Assembly: GCA_965262055.1 (NCBI GenBank)
Contig: CBDHEI010000001.1
Location: forward strand, 554,432 to 618,431
Source: G958296245 sp965262055
GTDB taxonomy: Bacteria > Chloroflexota > Dehalococcoidia > Lucifugimonadales > G958296245
Direction: 5' to 3'
Length of the DNA: 64,000 bases
Position numbers and translations under genes: made by a program. Below are positions 24,688 through 33,241 of this stretch, in pieces. Each line of letters opens with the position of its first letter. The stretch's first letter is position 1. The notes under the pieces are model-generated. The model was not told the DNA's origin. It was given only the letters and a program-made list of their open reading frames with translations, and searched no databases.

Positions 24688-26081
24688 TGGACAAACAAGA
24701 ACTGTTGGCTTTGTTGGTGCAAGGAATGGAGTCTTGGAACACACAGGTGGACTTCTGGACTGCAAATCGAGAACAGTATCCAGGTCGCCTAGATTTGACA
24801 AAGACGAATATCGCGAAGTTACTTCAGAATGCTGGACGGTTAACTCAATCCGGGCGGCCAGATCTCCGAGGCTATGACCTCAGCTACGCTGATTTGTCAC
24901 ATTCATTTCTGGCCGAGGTTGACCTGAGCGCCGCTAAGTGCTTCTCGACTAACTTCGAGGACGCTTGGCTCAAAGATGCAGATCTGACTGATGCCGAATG
25001 TTCCTTTGTCGAGTTTAAGGGTGCCCGATTGGACAATGCCATTCTTTGCGGGACGACCTTCGATAACTCACACTTGGCCGGCGTTCACTTGGAGGGTTCG
25101 AGATTCTGGACGGCCAAGCTGTTTGACATCGTCCAACAGATTCAGTCGATTCTCTCCACGGGACCGCGCACTGGCCTTAAGGGAACCGTCGGTAGAGTCG
25201 CCACGTTACTACGCAAGGTCCAGCATTTGAGGGAGCACTATGCCTCCCATCAACTGCCTGAACCAGTACAAATGTATTATCGAGGTGAAGCGTCAGATCG
25301 CTGGTCCTTGACGCCCAGTGTCATGCGTACGGCACGCTTCCAGAAATCTGAGGCACAGATGTTGGTAGAAATGCGGTCTCGGCGGCCTCAGGACTTTGCC
25401 AACGAGACGACCGCGATTGGGCACATGGTGATTGCTCGGCATCATGAACTGCCAACTAGACTGATGGATGTAACAAGCAATCCGCTGATTGCGCTCTTTC
25501 ATGCGGTTTCCGAAGCCGAGCATGCGAACAACGGACGAGTCCATATCTTTGTACTTCCCCAGTCTATGGTAAAGCCATTCAATAGTGACACGGTTAGTGC
25601 AGTCGCCAATTTTGCGAGGCTTCCGAGGGGAGAACAGAATCTTCTGTTAGGGAAGACCAAAGAGGATACCAAGGACGATGTAGATCCTAGCGGCCCGCCT
25701 AGAGCTGGTTCAAATAGCTACCGAGCTGCTCTTGAGCATTTGTATCAGCTCATCCAAGAGGAAAAACCATCGTTTGCCGAGCGAATCGACCCTAGAGACT
25801 TCCTGAGAGTGTTCGTAGTCGAACCGCAGAGGTCCTTCGAACGACTCCGGGCCCAGTCTGGAGCATTCCTGTTGTCGGCCTTCCATGACAGGTATGAGGA
25901 GAAGAGCATCAGAAAGTGGAACAGCGATATCCCTATGTACCATCACTATGTACTTTCCATTCCTGCTAGGGCGAAGGAAGGAATACGAGACGAATTGTCG
26001 ATGGCTAACATCACCCGTGAGAATCTCTTTCCCAGCCTAGAGGAGACTGCGAGGGCGATCAGGAGCCGACATAACGCATGA
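24687..26081 (+). CDS. Pentapeptide-repeat + FRG domain protein
   Basis: This 464-residue protein has an N-terminal helical part, then pentapeptide-like repeats at about 58-145 (LRGYDLSYADLSHSFLAEVD, then DADLTDAECSFVEFKGARLD), which form a right-handed beta helix. From about 190 it has an FRG domain: YYRGEASDRWSLTPSVMR, then ARHHELPTRLMDVTSNPLIA followed by LFHAV. FRG domains are named for the F/Y-RG motif and occur in bacterial mobile and defence loci, with a proposed ADP-ribosyl-type fold. Fusion to pentapeptide repeats is not a layout I know. It is coupled to the 31-codon frame and lies between the AlbA_2 and kinase genes. Confidence 0.7.
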   Translation: MDKQELLALLVQGMESWNTQVDFWTANREQYPGRLDLTKTNIAKLLQNAGRLTQSGRPDLRGYDLSYADLSHSFLAEVDLSAAKCFSTNFEDAWLKDADLTDAECSFVEFKGARLDNAILCGTTFDNSHLAGVHLEGSRFWTAKLFDIVQQIQSILSTGPRTGLKGTVGRVATLLRKVQHLREHYASHQLPEPVQMYYRGEASDRWSLTPSVMRTARFQKSEAQMLVEMRSRRPQDFANETTAIGHMVIARHHELPTRLMDVTSNPLIALFHAVSEAEHANNGRVHIFVLPQSMVKPFNSDTVSAVANFARLPRGEQNLLLGKTKEDTKDDVDPSGPPRAGSNSYRAALEHLYQLIQEEKPSFAERIDPRDFLRVFVVEPQRSFERLRAQSGAFLLSAFHDRYEEKSIRKWNSDIPMYHHYVLSIPARAKEGIRDELSMANITRENLFPSLEETARAIRSRHNA

Positions 26082-26575
26082 ACCGAATGGCGGGACAGGC
26101 TTAGTGGCCCCACTGAGTCAGTCTCTGGGGCATTGGGAGAGGTCTAGGAATTCCCGGTAGACAAGCGATTACGCACGGTTGCTACCTGGAAGATCACAAG
26201 ACGACCTCCCAGCGACAAGTTCCCAAATCGGTACGCCTTAGCCCACATTTTTCGGCCTTGACGTACTGAATCCATAACTCCTTGGCCTTTACGGTCTCCC
26301 TTTGCGTGAGTCCATGGCCGAGGAACCGGTCAATCCGATGAGCCGCTAGAGCAAGCCTCAGCTCGCAACCACATCACGGTTCGATTGGGCGTCACTCTGG
26401 AGAAGGAGGAGAAAGTCGGGCGGTGCCGCCCTTCAGACCTCCATGGTGAGCCTTTCCTCGCTAAGACGCAGCCCCGATAATGAGGAGGGCCAGAGTTGAA
26501 CGTTGTGCTGCGCGGTCGGGAACCCATGCGGGGCATTCCATCGTCTGGAGCATTGTAGAGGTTCGGAGGGAATCA
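26082..26575. other. 494-base gap before the kinase gene, with one copy of a 43 bp repeat
   Basis: No gene is seen. It holds the first copy (26204-26246) of a 43 bp repeat whose second copy lies at 28344-28386, so the pair brackets the kinase gene. The start of the kinase gene lies at the right end, with GGAGGG 5 bases ahead of its ATG. Confidence 0.4.
26204..26246 (+). repeat. 43 bp direct repeat, left copy (flanks the kinase gene)
   Basis: Begins ACCTCCCAGCG and ends GCCCAC. It matches 28344-28386 at 40 of 43 positions in the same orientation. Such repeats on either side of one gene suggest that the ~2.1 kb segment moved or was duplicated as a unit. Confidence 0.65.
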
Positions 26576-28060
26576 ATGGGAATGTCGAACGTATCAAAGT
26601 TGCCCCCGTATTGGAAGCGTGTATCTGGAAAGACCATGCAGGGAGGACAGGCTACAGCTTTACGCGTCCGACACAAGGATGGGCGAGAGGGTGTCTATCG
26701 CGAGATCAAGGACCCAATGTCCCAGGTCGATAGAGCACGATTTCGCAGAGAGTTGGAAATCCTGTCTGGTAAGGTGCACCACCGAGCGATTGTGACGCTA
26801 TTTGACTGGAGTGCAGACTCTGATCGACCTTGGTACATCAGTGAGTTAGGTGACCTATTCGACCGATGGTGGTCACAATTGAAGACGGATCTAAGGGAGG
26901 ACTCTGCTGCTTTGGTCGATAGGGCCGTTTCAGTGCTTGTGGAACTGTCATCTGCACTCTCAACTTGCCACGACCACGGTGTAGTCCACCGGGACATTAA
27001 GCCCAAGAACTTGGTAGTCAAAAGAGGGGTAGTTGAGCCCTGGCCGGTTCTTATAGACTTCGGACTCGCGCACGTTGAGGCTGGACCTCGACTGACGCCG
27101 GCAGACCAAGCGGTAGGCAATGCAAGATTCAGCCCCGACATCATGCGGAATCGCCTTGAGGATGTTCCGGCTTGGCTGGATGTGTTCGACCTAGCACAGC
27201 TCTTTATCTGGATGTTGGATGAAAAAGCACCCAAGGACCACTGGCAGCGTCCAGTGCATTGGAAGTACGCAGTATACAGCGACAGGCTGCCGGAAGATCT
27301 CGAACTGTCCATAAGAGCCTTCACCGCAGCCTGCTCAACTCAAGAGACTTCACCTGCAAACGGAGTGGAGGTCGCCAAACTCCTAGAGAGTTTGTTTCCA
27401 CCACAACTGGCGCCGACAGGTGGGAAGATTGACGCAAGCACCATAGTGAACGCGAAACGACGTGGTGAAGCGAAGAAACTTCTTGCTGAGGCAGCGGTCA
27501 TAGAGGAAGTGCAATCCTGCGTCCCCTTGGGTGAAACAGTATATCTCGGCTTGAGAGATACGCTGCATTCTGTTCTGCGGGAAATCTCAGATTGGGAATC
27601 CTCCGCTAAGGTGGTGTTTGAGAACCCATTTCACTACCAGATAATCGGTGCGACCGATCTCTTGTGTGTTTCCGTGGGACAGCAAGCTCATAACATCCAG
27701 CTACGAATAAAGGCGAAGATAGTGCCTTGGTCCGCCACGCCTCCCGCCAATGAAGGGAATAGGGCCTTCTGGCAGAAGCATATGCCTGAGAACGCAATCT
27801 GTTTCACATTCGCTTTGGAAGGCGGAGTAGTTGAGGCCCACGATACCAGATACGTGGAAGGCAGGTGGGTTACAATTCTCCGGGACGGTTCAATATACAT
27901 GCACCCGCTGAGTGCTAGTTTCGGACGTTATGGCAATAATGACCTTGGAGGCTCGGCAGAGGGTCCTGGTGTCCCCGCTACGATGGTCGACGTGCGTGAC
28001 TTTGCAGTTTCAGTGTTGACGAGTGAAAAATACTGGGAGTACATCGCGGCAAGCCAGTAA
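26576..28060 (+). CDS. Serine/threonine protein kinase with unknown C-terminal domain
   Basis: The ATG at 26576 follows GGAGGG and gives 494 residues. The kinase domain spans about 14-290. It has a compact glycine loop region (GKTMQGGQATALRV), a candidate ATP-site Lys in VYREIKD, catalytic HRDIKPKN (138-145) and DFG (161-163, LIDFGLAHVE). It lacks a membrane helix, so it is cytoplasmic. The C-terminal ~200 residues (from IDASTIVNAKRRGEAKKLLA) are unrecognised, with a long helical start and a later beta-rich part. Its place in a low-GC cluster with AlbA_2 and FRG genes, bracketed by 43 bp repeats, suggests an anti-phage kinase. That role is inference. Confidence 0.75.
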   Translation: MGMSNVSKLPPYWKRVSGKTMQGGQATALRVRHKDGREGVYREIKDPMSQVDRARFRRELEILSGKVHHRAIVTLFDWSADSDRPWYISELGDLFDRWWSQLKTDLREDSAALVDRAVSVLVELSSALSTCHDHGVVHRDIKPKNLVVKRGVVEPWPVLIDFGLAHVEAGPRLTPADQAVGNARFSPDIMRNRLEDVPAWLDVFDLAQLFIWMLDEKAPKDHWQRPVHWKYAVYSDRLPEDLELSIRAFTAACSTQETSPANGVEVAKLLESLFPPQLAPTGGKIDASTIVNAKRRGEAKKLLAEAAVIEEVQSCVPLGETVYLGLRDTLHSVLREISDWESSAKVVFENPFHYQIIGATDLLCVSVGQQAHNIQLRIKAKIVPWSATPPANEGNRAFWQKHMPENAICFTFALEGGVVEAHDTRYVEGRWVTILRDGSIYMHPLSASFGRYGNNDLGGSAEGPGVPATMVDVRDFAVSVLTSEKYWEYIAASQ

Positions 28061-28494
28061 GGAGCGGTGACACTACGGAACGAAACCGTGCGCCTATGCC
28101 ATCCTGACTCGTCCTCCCCTCGCGTCTGTGCGGCTTCATCAGATGGGGCTAGAGACGGCCAAAAACGGCGCGACGGTTCTTGTCTTCACTGGGAGCGCGG
28201 CGTTCGATGATGGAGACAGCCGTGCCCCGTGCCTACCGTCGGTGCCATGGGACCGTCCGGGAGAAATAGAAGAGCCTCCAGACTGTTGGGTCAGAGGCTC
28301 ATGGTGGCCTGTCAGGGAAGCCCTACCCCTTCCCTAGATACGGACCTCCCAGCGAAAAGTTCGCAAATCGGTACGCCTTGGCCCACCAGACTTGACAAAA
28401 TCAAGAACTTTTACGCTGAGGTTCCGACTTGCACTTTAAGGCGAGACGCCTCAAGCGCCAGCGAAAATGCCAGCCAGGGATGGAGGGTCTGCCT
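28061..28494. other. 434-base gap after the kinase gene, with the second 43 bp repeat copy
   Basis: No convincing gene. It contains the right copy of the 43 bp repeat at 28344-28386 and ends at the MITE. Nothing else was recognised. Confidence 0.4.
28344..28386 (+). repeat. 43 bp direct repeat, right copy
   Basis: Same orientation as 26204-26246, with differences at three positions. Both copies continue differently after GCCCAC. Confidence 0.65.
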
Positions 28495-28620
28495 CGTAAC
28501 TGTTCAGACTTCGGGGGATCTTCCCGACCGGTAACCTCACCGATAGGACAATCTAGCTTTGAGCAAGGCCGGATCCACGCCTTCCACGGGCATTCGTCCC
28601 CTCAAGTCTGAACAGTTACG
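28495..28620. mobile_element. 126 bp MITE-like element
   Basis: Perfect 17 bp terminal inverted repeats CGTAACTGTTCAGACTT (28495-28511) and AAGTCTGAACAGTTACG (28604-28620) are flanked on both sides by TCTGCCT (28488-28494 and 28621-28627), a 7 bp target duplication. There is no coding capacity. The GTAAC...GTTAC ends are reminiscent of IS66-type termini, which would be the likely source of a helper transposase, but no such transposase is in the window. Confidence 0.75.
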
Positions 28621-28663
28621 TCTGCCTCAGGTGCTAGAATAGTCCATCCCAAAAGGAGAAACC

Positions 28664-28900
28664 ATGAACTGGCGCAAGGCATTCGACACAATCGTGAATT
28701 GGTGGTCCGGAGTAGCGGCAGTGGCCGCCGCCATCGCATTCCTGATTCCTTTCCTGAACGCACCCACAGACCAAGACCCCACTGGGGGCGCGGAGCCCTT
28801 CGCCCCAATAGTTGCACTATGCGTGGCGGCCATGATCCTCGCAGAAGCAGTTAAGGGTGGAGGGCTACAAATCCGACGGATACCGAGCATCTGTCGATGA
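28664..28900 (+). CDS. Small membrane protein
   Basis: This 78-residue protein has AAAAGGAG 6 bases ahead of its ATG. It has two membrane helices (about 13-31, WWSGVAAVAAAIAFLIPF, and 46-66, PFAPIVALCVAAMILAEAV) and a basic C-terminus. It has the look of a small inner-membrane protein of unknown role. Its stop lies at the start of a repeat cluster (28900-28940) that precedes the IS21 element. Confidence 0.5.
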   Translation: MNWRKAFDTIVNWWSGVAAVAAAIAFLIPFLNAPTDQDPTGGAEPFAPIVALCVAAMILAEAVKGGGLQIRRIPSICR

Positions 28901-28940
28901 TCAGGACCTATATACCATCGTGATCACGACCTATATACCA
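28900..28940 (+). repeat. Two direct copies of ATCASGACCTATATACCA
   Basis: Copies at 28900-28917 and 28923-28940. A third, inverted copy (17 of 18 identical) is at 33196-33213, beyond the IS21 element and IS copy B. Without those insertions all three would lie within about 70 bp, so the site was a compact repeat cluster that two elements have split. Confidence 0.65.
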
Positions 28941-28990
28941 CCTCGTCAGGTGGGTGACGGCCCCTGGACACCGTGGTATGCGGACTATTA

Positions 28991-29785
28991 TCACCCTGCG
29001 GTTTGAGGGTCAACCACCTCCTTTGCATCCAGTCCGTCCAGCAGGGCCCTGTGGGGTGACAAGCGCTCGCGGTAGCTGGCGCCTTCTATGACGATCTGGT
29101 AGCTGGCGTTGGCGAGCCGGTCGAGGGCGCTGTTGCCGAGGATGGAGTCGTCGAAGAGCCCGAGCCACTCGTCGACAGCCCTGTTGGAGGTGATGACGAA
29201 GCTGGCGGTACGATGCCTGGCGATGACCAGCTCGTAGAGGTCTATGGACTGCTGTTGGGTCATCCTGTGGAGGCCGAGGTCGTCGAGGATGAGCAGGTCC
29301 GGGGCGAGGAAGGAGCGGAAGGTCTTGTCCGTGGAGTGGTCGACCCTGGCCTGAGCCATGGCCCTGAAGAAGTCGTCGGCATGTACGAAGCGGACGGAGT
29401 GCCCGGCTCTGACGGCAGCATATCCGAGGGCCTGAGCGATGAAGCTCTTGCCCACGCCGACCGGTCCGACGAGCAGGACGTGCTCGTTGCGGTCCAGGAA
29501 CTGGAGGGAGAAGGCGGCGTCTAGGAGTCGTCGGTCGAGTGTGACGGATGCGGACCAGTCGAAGTCTTCGAGGCGGCAGGTCTGCTCGAAGCCGGCCCTC
29601 TGGAGGCGGAGCTCGAGCCGCCTGTGGTCTCTGCGGTTGATCTCATCGGTCAGTATGATCTGCAGGAAGGATGCGTAGTCGAGCTGCTCCCTGCGTGCGA
29701 GAGCGACCCTCTCCGGCAGGGTGTTGAGCACGGCGCCGAGCTTGAGGCGCTTGAGCAGCGGGGTGAGTTCAGTCGTGGTGGTCAT
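28991..29785 (-). CDS. istB: IS21 helper ATPase IstB
   Basis: The ATG at 29785 overlaps the istA stop by 4 bases (ATGA) and gives 264 residues. It has Walker A GPVGVGKSFIAQALGY and Walker B in APDLLILDDLGL, followed by a SFVITSNRAVDEWLGLFDD sensor region, all standard for IstB AAA+ proteins. IstB binds ATP and target DNA and activates the IstA transposase. The longer upstream frame overlaps istA and is not needed. Confidence 0.9.
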   Translation of the reverse strand: MTTTTELTPLLKRLKLGAVLNTLPERVALARREQLDYASFLQIILTDEINRRDHRRLELRLQRAGFEQTCRLEDFDWSASVTLDRRLLDAAFSLQFLDRNEHVLLVGPVGVGKSFIAQALGYAAVRAGHSVRFVHADDFFRAMAQARVDHSTDKTFRSFLAPDLLILDDLGLHRMTQQQSIDLYELVIARHRTASFVITSNRAVDEWLGLFDDSILGNSALDRLANASYQIVIEGASYRERLSPHRALLDGLDAKEVVDPQTAG

Positions 29786-31368
29786 GAGCGTTCTCCTTGT
29801 GCTGATTGAGCGGTGCGGCCGTTGGCACGAGCGAAGACGGCGCCCGGCCTGGCGAATCGACCTGGGGGCATCGGTGGAGGCTCCGGCTGCGTGGCCTCCT
29901 GCTCGAGGGCCTCGACGAGTATGCGCTCGAGACGGCGCACGTCGATCAGGTCTACGGAGAGAGCCCTCCGGCATGCGGCATCGAGACGCTCAGGGGAGTA
30001 GCGTTCTCCCAGCCGTATGAGCTTGTGTCCCTGCCTGAGCTTGGCCCAGGGCAGCGGGCCGTCGAAGAGACGCTCGGCATAGGCTGCCACGGCCGGTCCC
30101 TGTGACGCCGCGCTGCGCTTGATTTGCTCCGGCGCTCTGAGGGTGTAGGCGCTCAGCTCTGCCGGGTAGTCGTCGGGGTCGGTGGACCTGCCGCCGCGAT
30201 CCTGGCGCGGGTGGACCTTGATCAGTCTTCCCCGGTGGTAGATGCGCACCAGCTTGCTGCCGAGCCGCACCTCCACCTTCTGCCCGGGTGGGCATGTCGC
30301 AGAGGGCACCGAGTAGAGGGCGTACTGGCAGGCTATGTGATGGTCGGGGTGCACCTTGGCCGTGCGCCAGTCGGTCATCTCGTAGGGCTCTGCGTCCCAC
30401 TCTCCGAGCGTGTGGCGCTCCTCATCCCGGAAGACGGTCAGGGGCTGCTTGAGGGTGGTGCCGTGTATCCTCTGTCCGGCCACCTCCAGGCACCACCGCC
30501 TAGCAGCAGACCTCATGTCCGAGAGGCCGGTGAACTCCCCGCCCTTGAAGAACCGCTCCCGCACGTAGGGCACCCCCCGCTCCACGCGCGGCTTGTCCCG
30601 GGGATGGCGCACCCGCGCCGGGTCTGAGATGAAGCCCCGGTGCTGGGAGTACTCCAGGAAGCCGCGCGTGAGACGGGGATGGAGCGGATCGACACCCGCC
30701 ACTGCTGCGGGGAAGTTGTCGATCACCAGGTACTTGGGAACGCCCTCGAAGAAGGCCCAAGCAGCCTCCAACCCCTCGATCACATCGACGAGCTTCTGGC
30801 TGAACGTCGGCCAGACGAAGCTGTGCCGCGAGTAGGTCAGGACGATGATGAGCGCCCATACCGCACGGCGGCGACCGGTCTCCGGGTCCTCTATCAGGCC
30901 CAGACGACCGAAGTCCATCTCCGCCACCTCGCCTGGTGCGCTCTCCTCCATCCGCACCGTCGTGGCGCTTCGTCTCTGCCAACCCCGCCGACGGATGAAC
31001 CGCCCCACAGACGCGTACGAGACCTCGCATCCACGAGCCGCAAGCAACTCGTGGATGCGGGTCACCTGCAACCGATCGGCCGTCAGCCACTCGTAGACCT
31101 GGTCCGCCCAGGGGACAAGGACATCCTCGGTCGGCGTCTCCACCTTCCGAGGGGTGCTCAGGTTCAGCCCCACCAGGCGGGTCAACTGATCTTCACTCGG
31201 AACCGGGCCGTCTCGTGTCAGGCCCGCCTCCACCCCCGCCCTGATGTATCTACGGACTGTCTTCCTCGACAGTCCCGTACCGCTAGCTATCTGCCGCTGA
31301 CTCTCACCGGACTGCCAGCGGCGTACCACTTCTGCTATCTCCACTCTAGACACCTCCCTGTACGCCAT
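29782..31368 (-). CDS. istA: IS21 transposase IstA
   Basis: This 528-residue protein has an N-terminal HTH (SGESQRQIASGTGLSRKTVR), then the DDE core with MDFGRLGLIEDPETGRRRAV and VPKYLVIDNFPAAVAGVDPL as the first acidic motifs, and RHPRDKPRVERGVPYVRERF containing the final Glu. The C-terminal part includes the YSVPSATCPPGQKVEVRLGS beta domain of IS21 transposases. It appears complete, so the element may be functional. Confidence 0.9.
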   Translation of the reverse strand: MAYREVSRVEIAEVVRRWQSGESQRQIASGTGLSRKTVRRYIRAGVEAGLTRDGPVPSEDQLTRLVGLNLSTPRKVETPTEDVLVPWADQVYEWLTADRLQVTRIHELLAARGCEVSYASVGRFIRRRGWQRRSATTVRMEESAPGEVAEMDFGRLGLIEDPETGRRRAVWALIIVLTYSRHSFVWPTFSQKLVDVIEGLEAAWAFFEGVPKYLVIDNFPAAVAGVDPLHPRLTRGFLEYSQHRGFISDPARVRHPRDKPRVERGVPYVRERFFKGGEFTGLSDMRSAARRWCLEVAGQRIHGTTLKQPLTVFRDEERHTLGEWDAEPYEMTDWRTAKVHPDHHIACQYALYSVPSATCPPGQKVEVRLGSKLVRIYHRGRLIKVHPRQDRGGRSTDPDDYPAELSAYTLRAPEQIKRSAASQGPAVAAYAERLFDGPLPWAKLRQGHKLIRLGERYSPERLDAACRRALSVDLIDVRRLERILVEALEQEATQPEPPPMPPGRFARPGAVFARANGRTAQSAQGERS

Positions 31369-31442
31369 CGCCGCTCCTTACATCAAGGTTGCAGCTATGG
31401 TCGCCAATCAGGTGTCCGGGGTGGTTCCCCTCACTGATTAAG

Positions 31443-33190
31443 CCCACATTTCCCATATCAACCCTGCAGGGCTTGCCGTAATCAGCAACAGCGATACCCG
31501 ATGTAGCCGAATAGCAGAGCACAGTGGTTATCATGAGTGCTAGACTGGTCGTGAGCGACTACTCTAGTTCTTGATAACGTACCCACTCAGGAGGCACCCA
31601 ATGGGTGAAAGCACCAACCCCCGCGCCACGCTCCGTTTCGACCGACGTGTACGGTTGGAGTTTCGCGGCGCTACCATCACCTCGGACGCTGGGCTGCTGG
31701 CCTGCCGCGAGTTGGACGATGCACTGGGGCTGACGGAGACGGCGAATGAGTGTCTGCAGGAGAGCCGTGGCGGTCGTAACGTGCAGCACCGATTGGTGGG
31801 CCTTCTCAGGCAGTCGGTGTACAGTCGTCTGGCGGGCTACGAGGATACCAACGACGCTGAACGGTTGGCCCAGGACCCGACGATGCGGGTAGTCGTTGGA
31901 CGGCGAGGTGGTCCTGAGAGACCGGCCGCCAGCACCAACACCATCAGCCGGTTCGAGACCGAGGTGCTTACCCAAGACGGCAACGTGGAAGGGTTGGGCC
32001 GAGTGAACGCTACGTGGGTGGACCGGGCGATGACGCACACAGCGCACCGGCGGGTGATCTTGGACATGGACAGTTCGGAGAGTCCGGTACATGGAGGACA
32101 GGAGGGAGCGTCGTACAACGGTCACTTTGGGAGCACGTGCTATCACCCTTTGTTCGTGTTCAACCAGTTCGGTGACTGCGAGGGGGCGATGCTCCGTGCG
32201 GGGAACGTACATAGCGCGCACAGGTGGCGTGATGTATTGGATCCGATCCTGTCCCGCTACGGGGCGACAGGAGTGCGGCGGTACTTTCGTGCCGATGCCG
32301 CATTCGCCAAGCCGGACATCTATGAGTACCTCGAGGAGCGGCACGTCCTTTACGCTATAAGACTCCCCAGCAACGAGGTGCTGCAACGGGAGATCGCCCC
32401 TCTGCTCAGGAGGCCTGTGGGGAGGCCGCCGAAGCGTCCAGTGATCCTATACGACGACTTCTGGTATCGTGCCGGGAGTTGGGACCGCGCTCGGCGGGTG
32501 GTGGCCAAGGTGGAGTGGCATAGGGGAGAGCTATTCCCCCGGGTGGGCTTCATAGTCACGAGCATGACGGCTGGCCCCGAAGGAGTGGTGCGATTCTACA
32601 ATGGTCGCGGGACAGCCGAGCAGTGGATCAAGGAGGGGAAGTACGCGCTGAACTGGACTCGGCTGTCGTGCCATCGGTTCGTGGCCAACCGGGTGCGTCT
32701 ATCTCTGTTCGTCCTGGCGTACAACCTTGGGAACTTCCTTCGCCGGCTGTGTCTGCCCAAGGCGGTCAAGCACTGGTCGCTGCGGAGCGTGCAGGTCAAG
32801 CTGATCAAGATGGGAGGCCGTCTGGTGCGGCACTCCCGGTGGTTGATCTTTCAGTTATCCGAGATGTCGGTTCCTCGACGGTTGTTCCAGGGAGTGTTGG
32901 ATCGTATCGGCCGGTTATCGCCGGCGCCAAGCTGAGGGAGGGTACAACCACGATCTTGCCAAGAGGGGGAGAGCGCTCCAGGGAGTCGCCTTGTCTTCAA
33001 TGCGCTTTCACCCCACTGGCAGGGGACACGAGGACGATGAAGACGGACAAGAAGGGTGCTCTACGACTGCAAACGCATCTCTTATCGGATAGACCGGCGA
33101 TTGACTGGCCTTGCAGGACCTGACTATGATGCTAACATCTCGTTTGGGCTGCCCCTTGAGCCTGAAGACTCCCAATATGGGAAATCCCGG
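31443..33190 (+). mobile_element. IS1380-family element, copy B
   Basis: CCCACATTTCCCATAT at the left (from 31443) and ATATGGGAAATCCCGG at the right (to 33190) are flanked by TTAAG (31438-31442 and 33191-33195), a 5 bp target duplication. It is 1748 bp long and nearly identical to copy A. It landed 9 bases beyond the likely right end of the IS21 element. Confidence 0.85.
31601..32935 (+). CDS. IS1380-family DDE transposase (copy B)
   Basis: 444 residues from the ATG after AGGAGGCACCC. It is nearly the same as the copy A protein. The differences include RRGGPERPAAST in place of a one-residue-shorter stretch, ATWVDRAMTHTAHRR in place of AKWVDGAMSRTPHRR, and a few single changes near the C-terminus. 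The acidic motifs (DMDSSESP, FRADAAF) are kept, so it is probably active. Its presence in two copies with intact ends supports recent transposition within this DNA. Confidence 0.85.
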   Translation: MGESTNPRATLRFDRRVRLEFRGATITSDAGLLACRELDDALGLTETANECLQESRGGRNVQHRLVGLLRQSVYSRLAGYEDTNDAERLAQDPTMRVVVGRRGGPERPAASTNTISRFETEVLTQDGNVEGLGRVNATWVDRAMTHTAHRRVILDMDSSESPVHGGQEGASYNGHFGSTCYHPLFVFNQFGDCEGAMLRAGNVHSAHRWRDVLDPILSRYGATGVRRYFRADAAFAKPDIYEYLEERHVLYAIRLPSNEVLQREIAPLLRRPVGRPPKRPVILYDDFWYRAGSWDRARRVVAKVEWHRGELFPRVGFIVTSMTAGPEGVVRFYNGRGTAEQWIKEGKYALNWTRLSCHRFVANRVRLSLFVLAYNLGNFLRRLCLPKAVKHWSLRSVQVKLIKMGGRLVRHSRWLIFQLSEMSVPRRLFQGVLDRIGRLSPAPS

Positions 33191-33195
33191 TTAAG

Positions 33196-33213
33196 TGGTC
33201 TATAGGTCCTGAT
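33196..33213 (-). repeat. Inverted copy of the ATCAGGACCTATANACCA repeat
   Basis: On the minus strand it reads ATCAGGACCTATAGACCA, matching 28900-28917 at 17 of 18 positions. See the entry at 28900-28940. Confidence 0.6.
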
Positions 33214-33241
33214 TATTTCTCGATCTACCGGTACCTAGCTC

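Larger units (their letters stand above)
28951..31433 (-). mobile_element. IS21-family insertion sequence
   Basis: It contains overlapping istA and istB genes on the minus strand. The ends are not clear-cut. Sub-terminal sequences CCCCTGGACACC near the left and GGTGTCCGGGG near the right are inverted, and the nearest TG/CA termini outside them are at 28951 and 31433. No target duplication was found, so the limits are approximate. Confidence 0.7.

Noticed and set aside
30640..31437. 265-residue plus-strand frame over the IS21 transposase gene
   Set aside because: Antisense shadow of istA without a recognisable domain.
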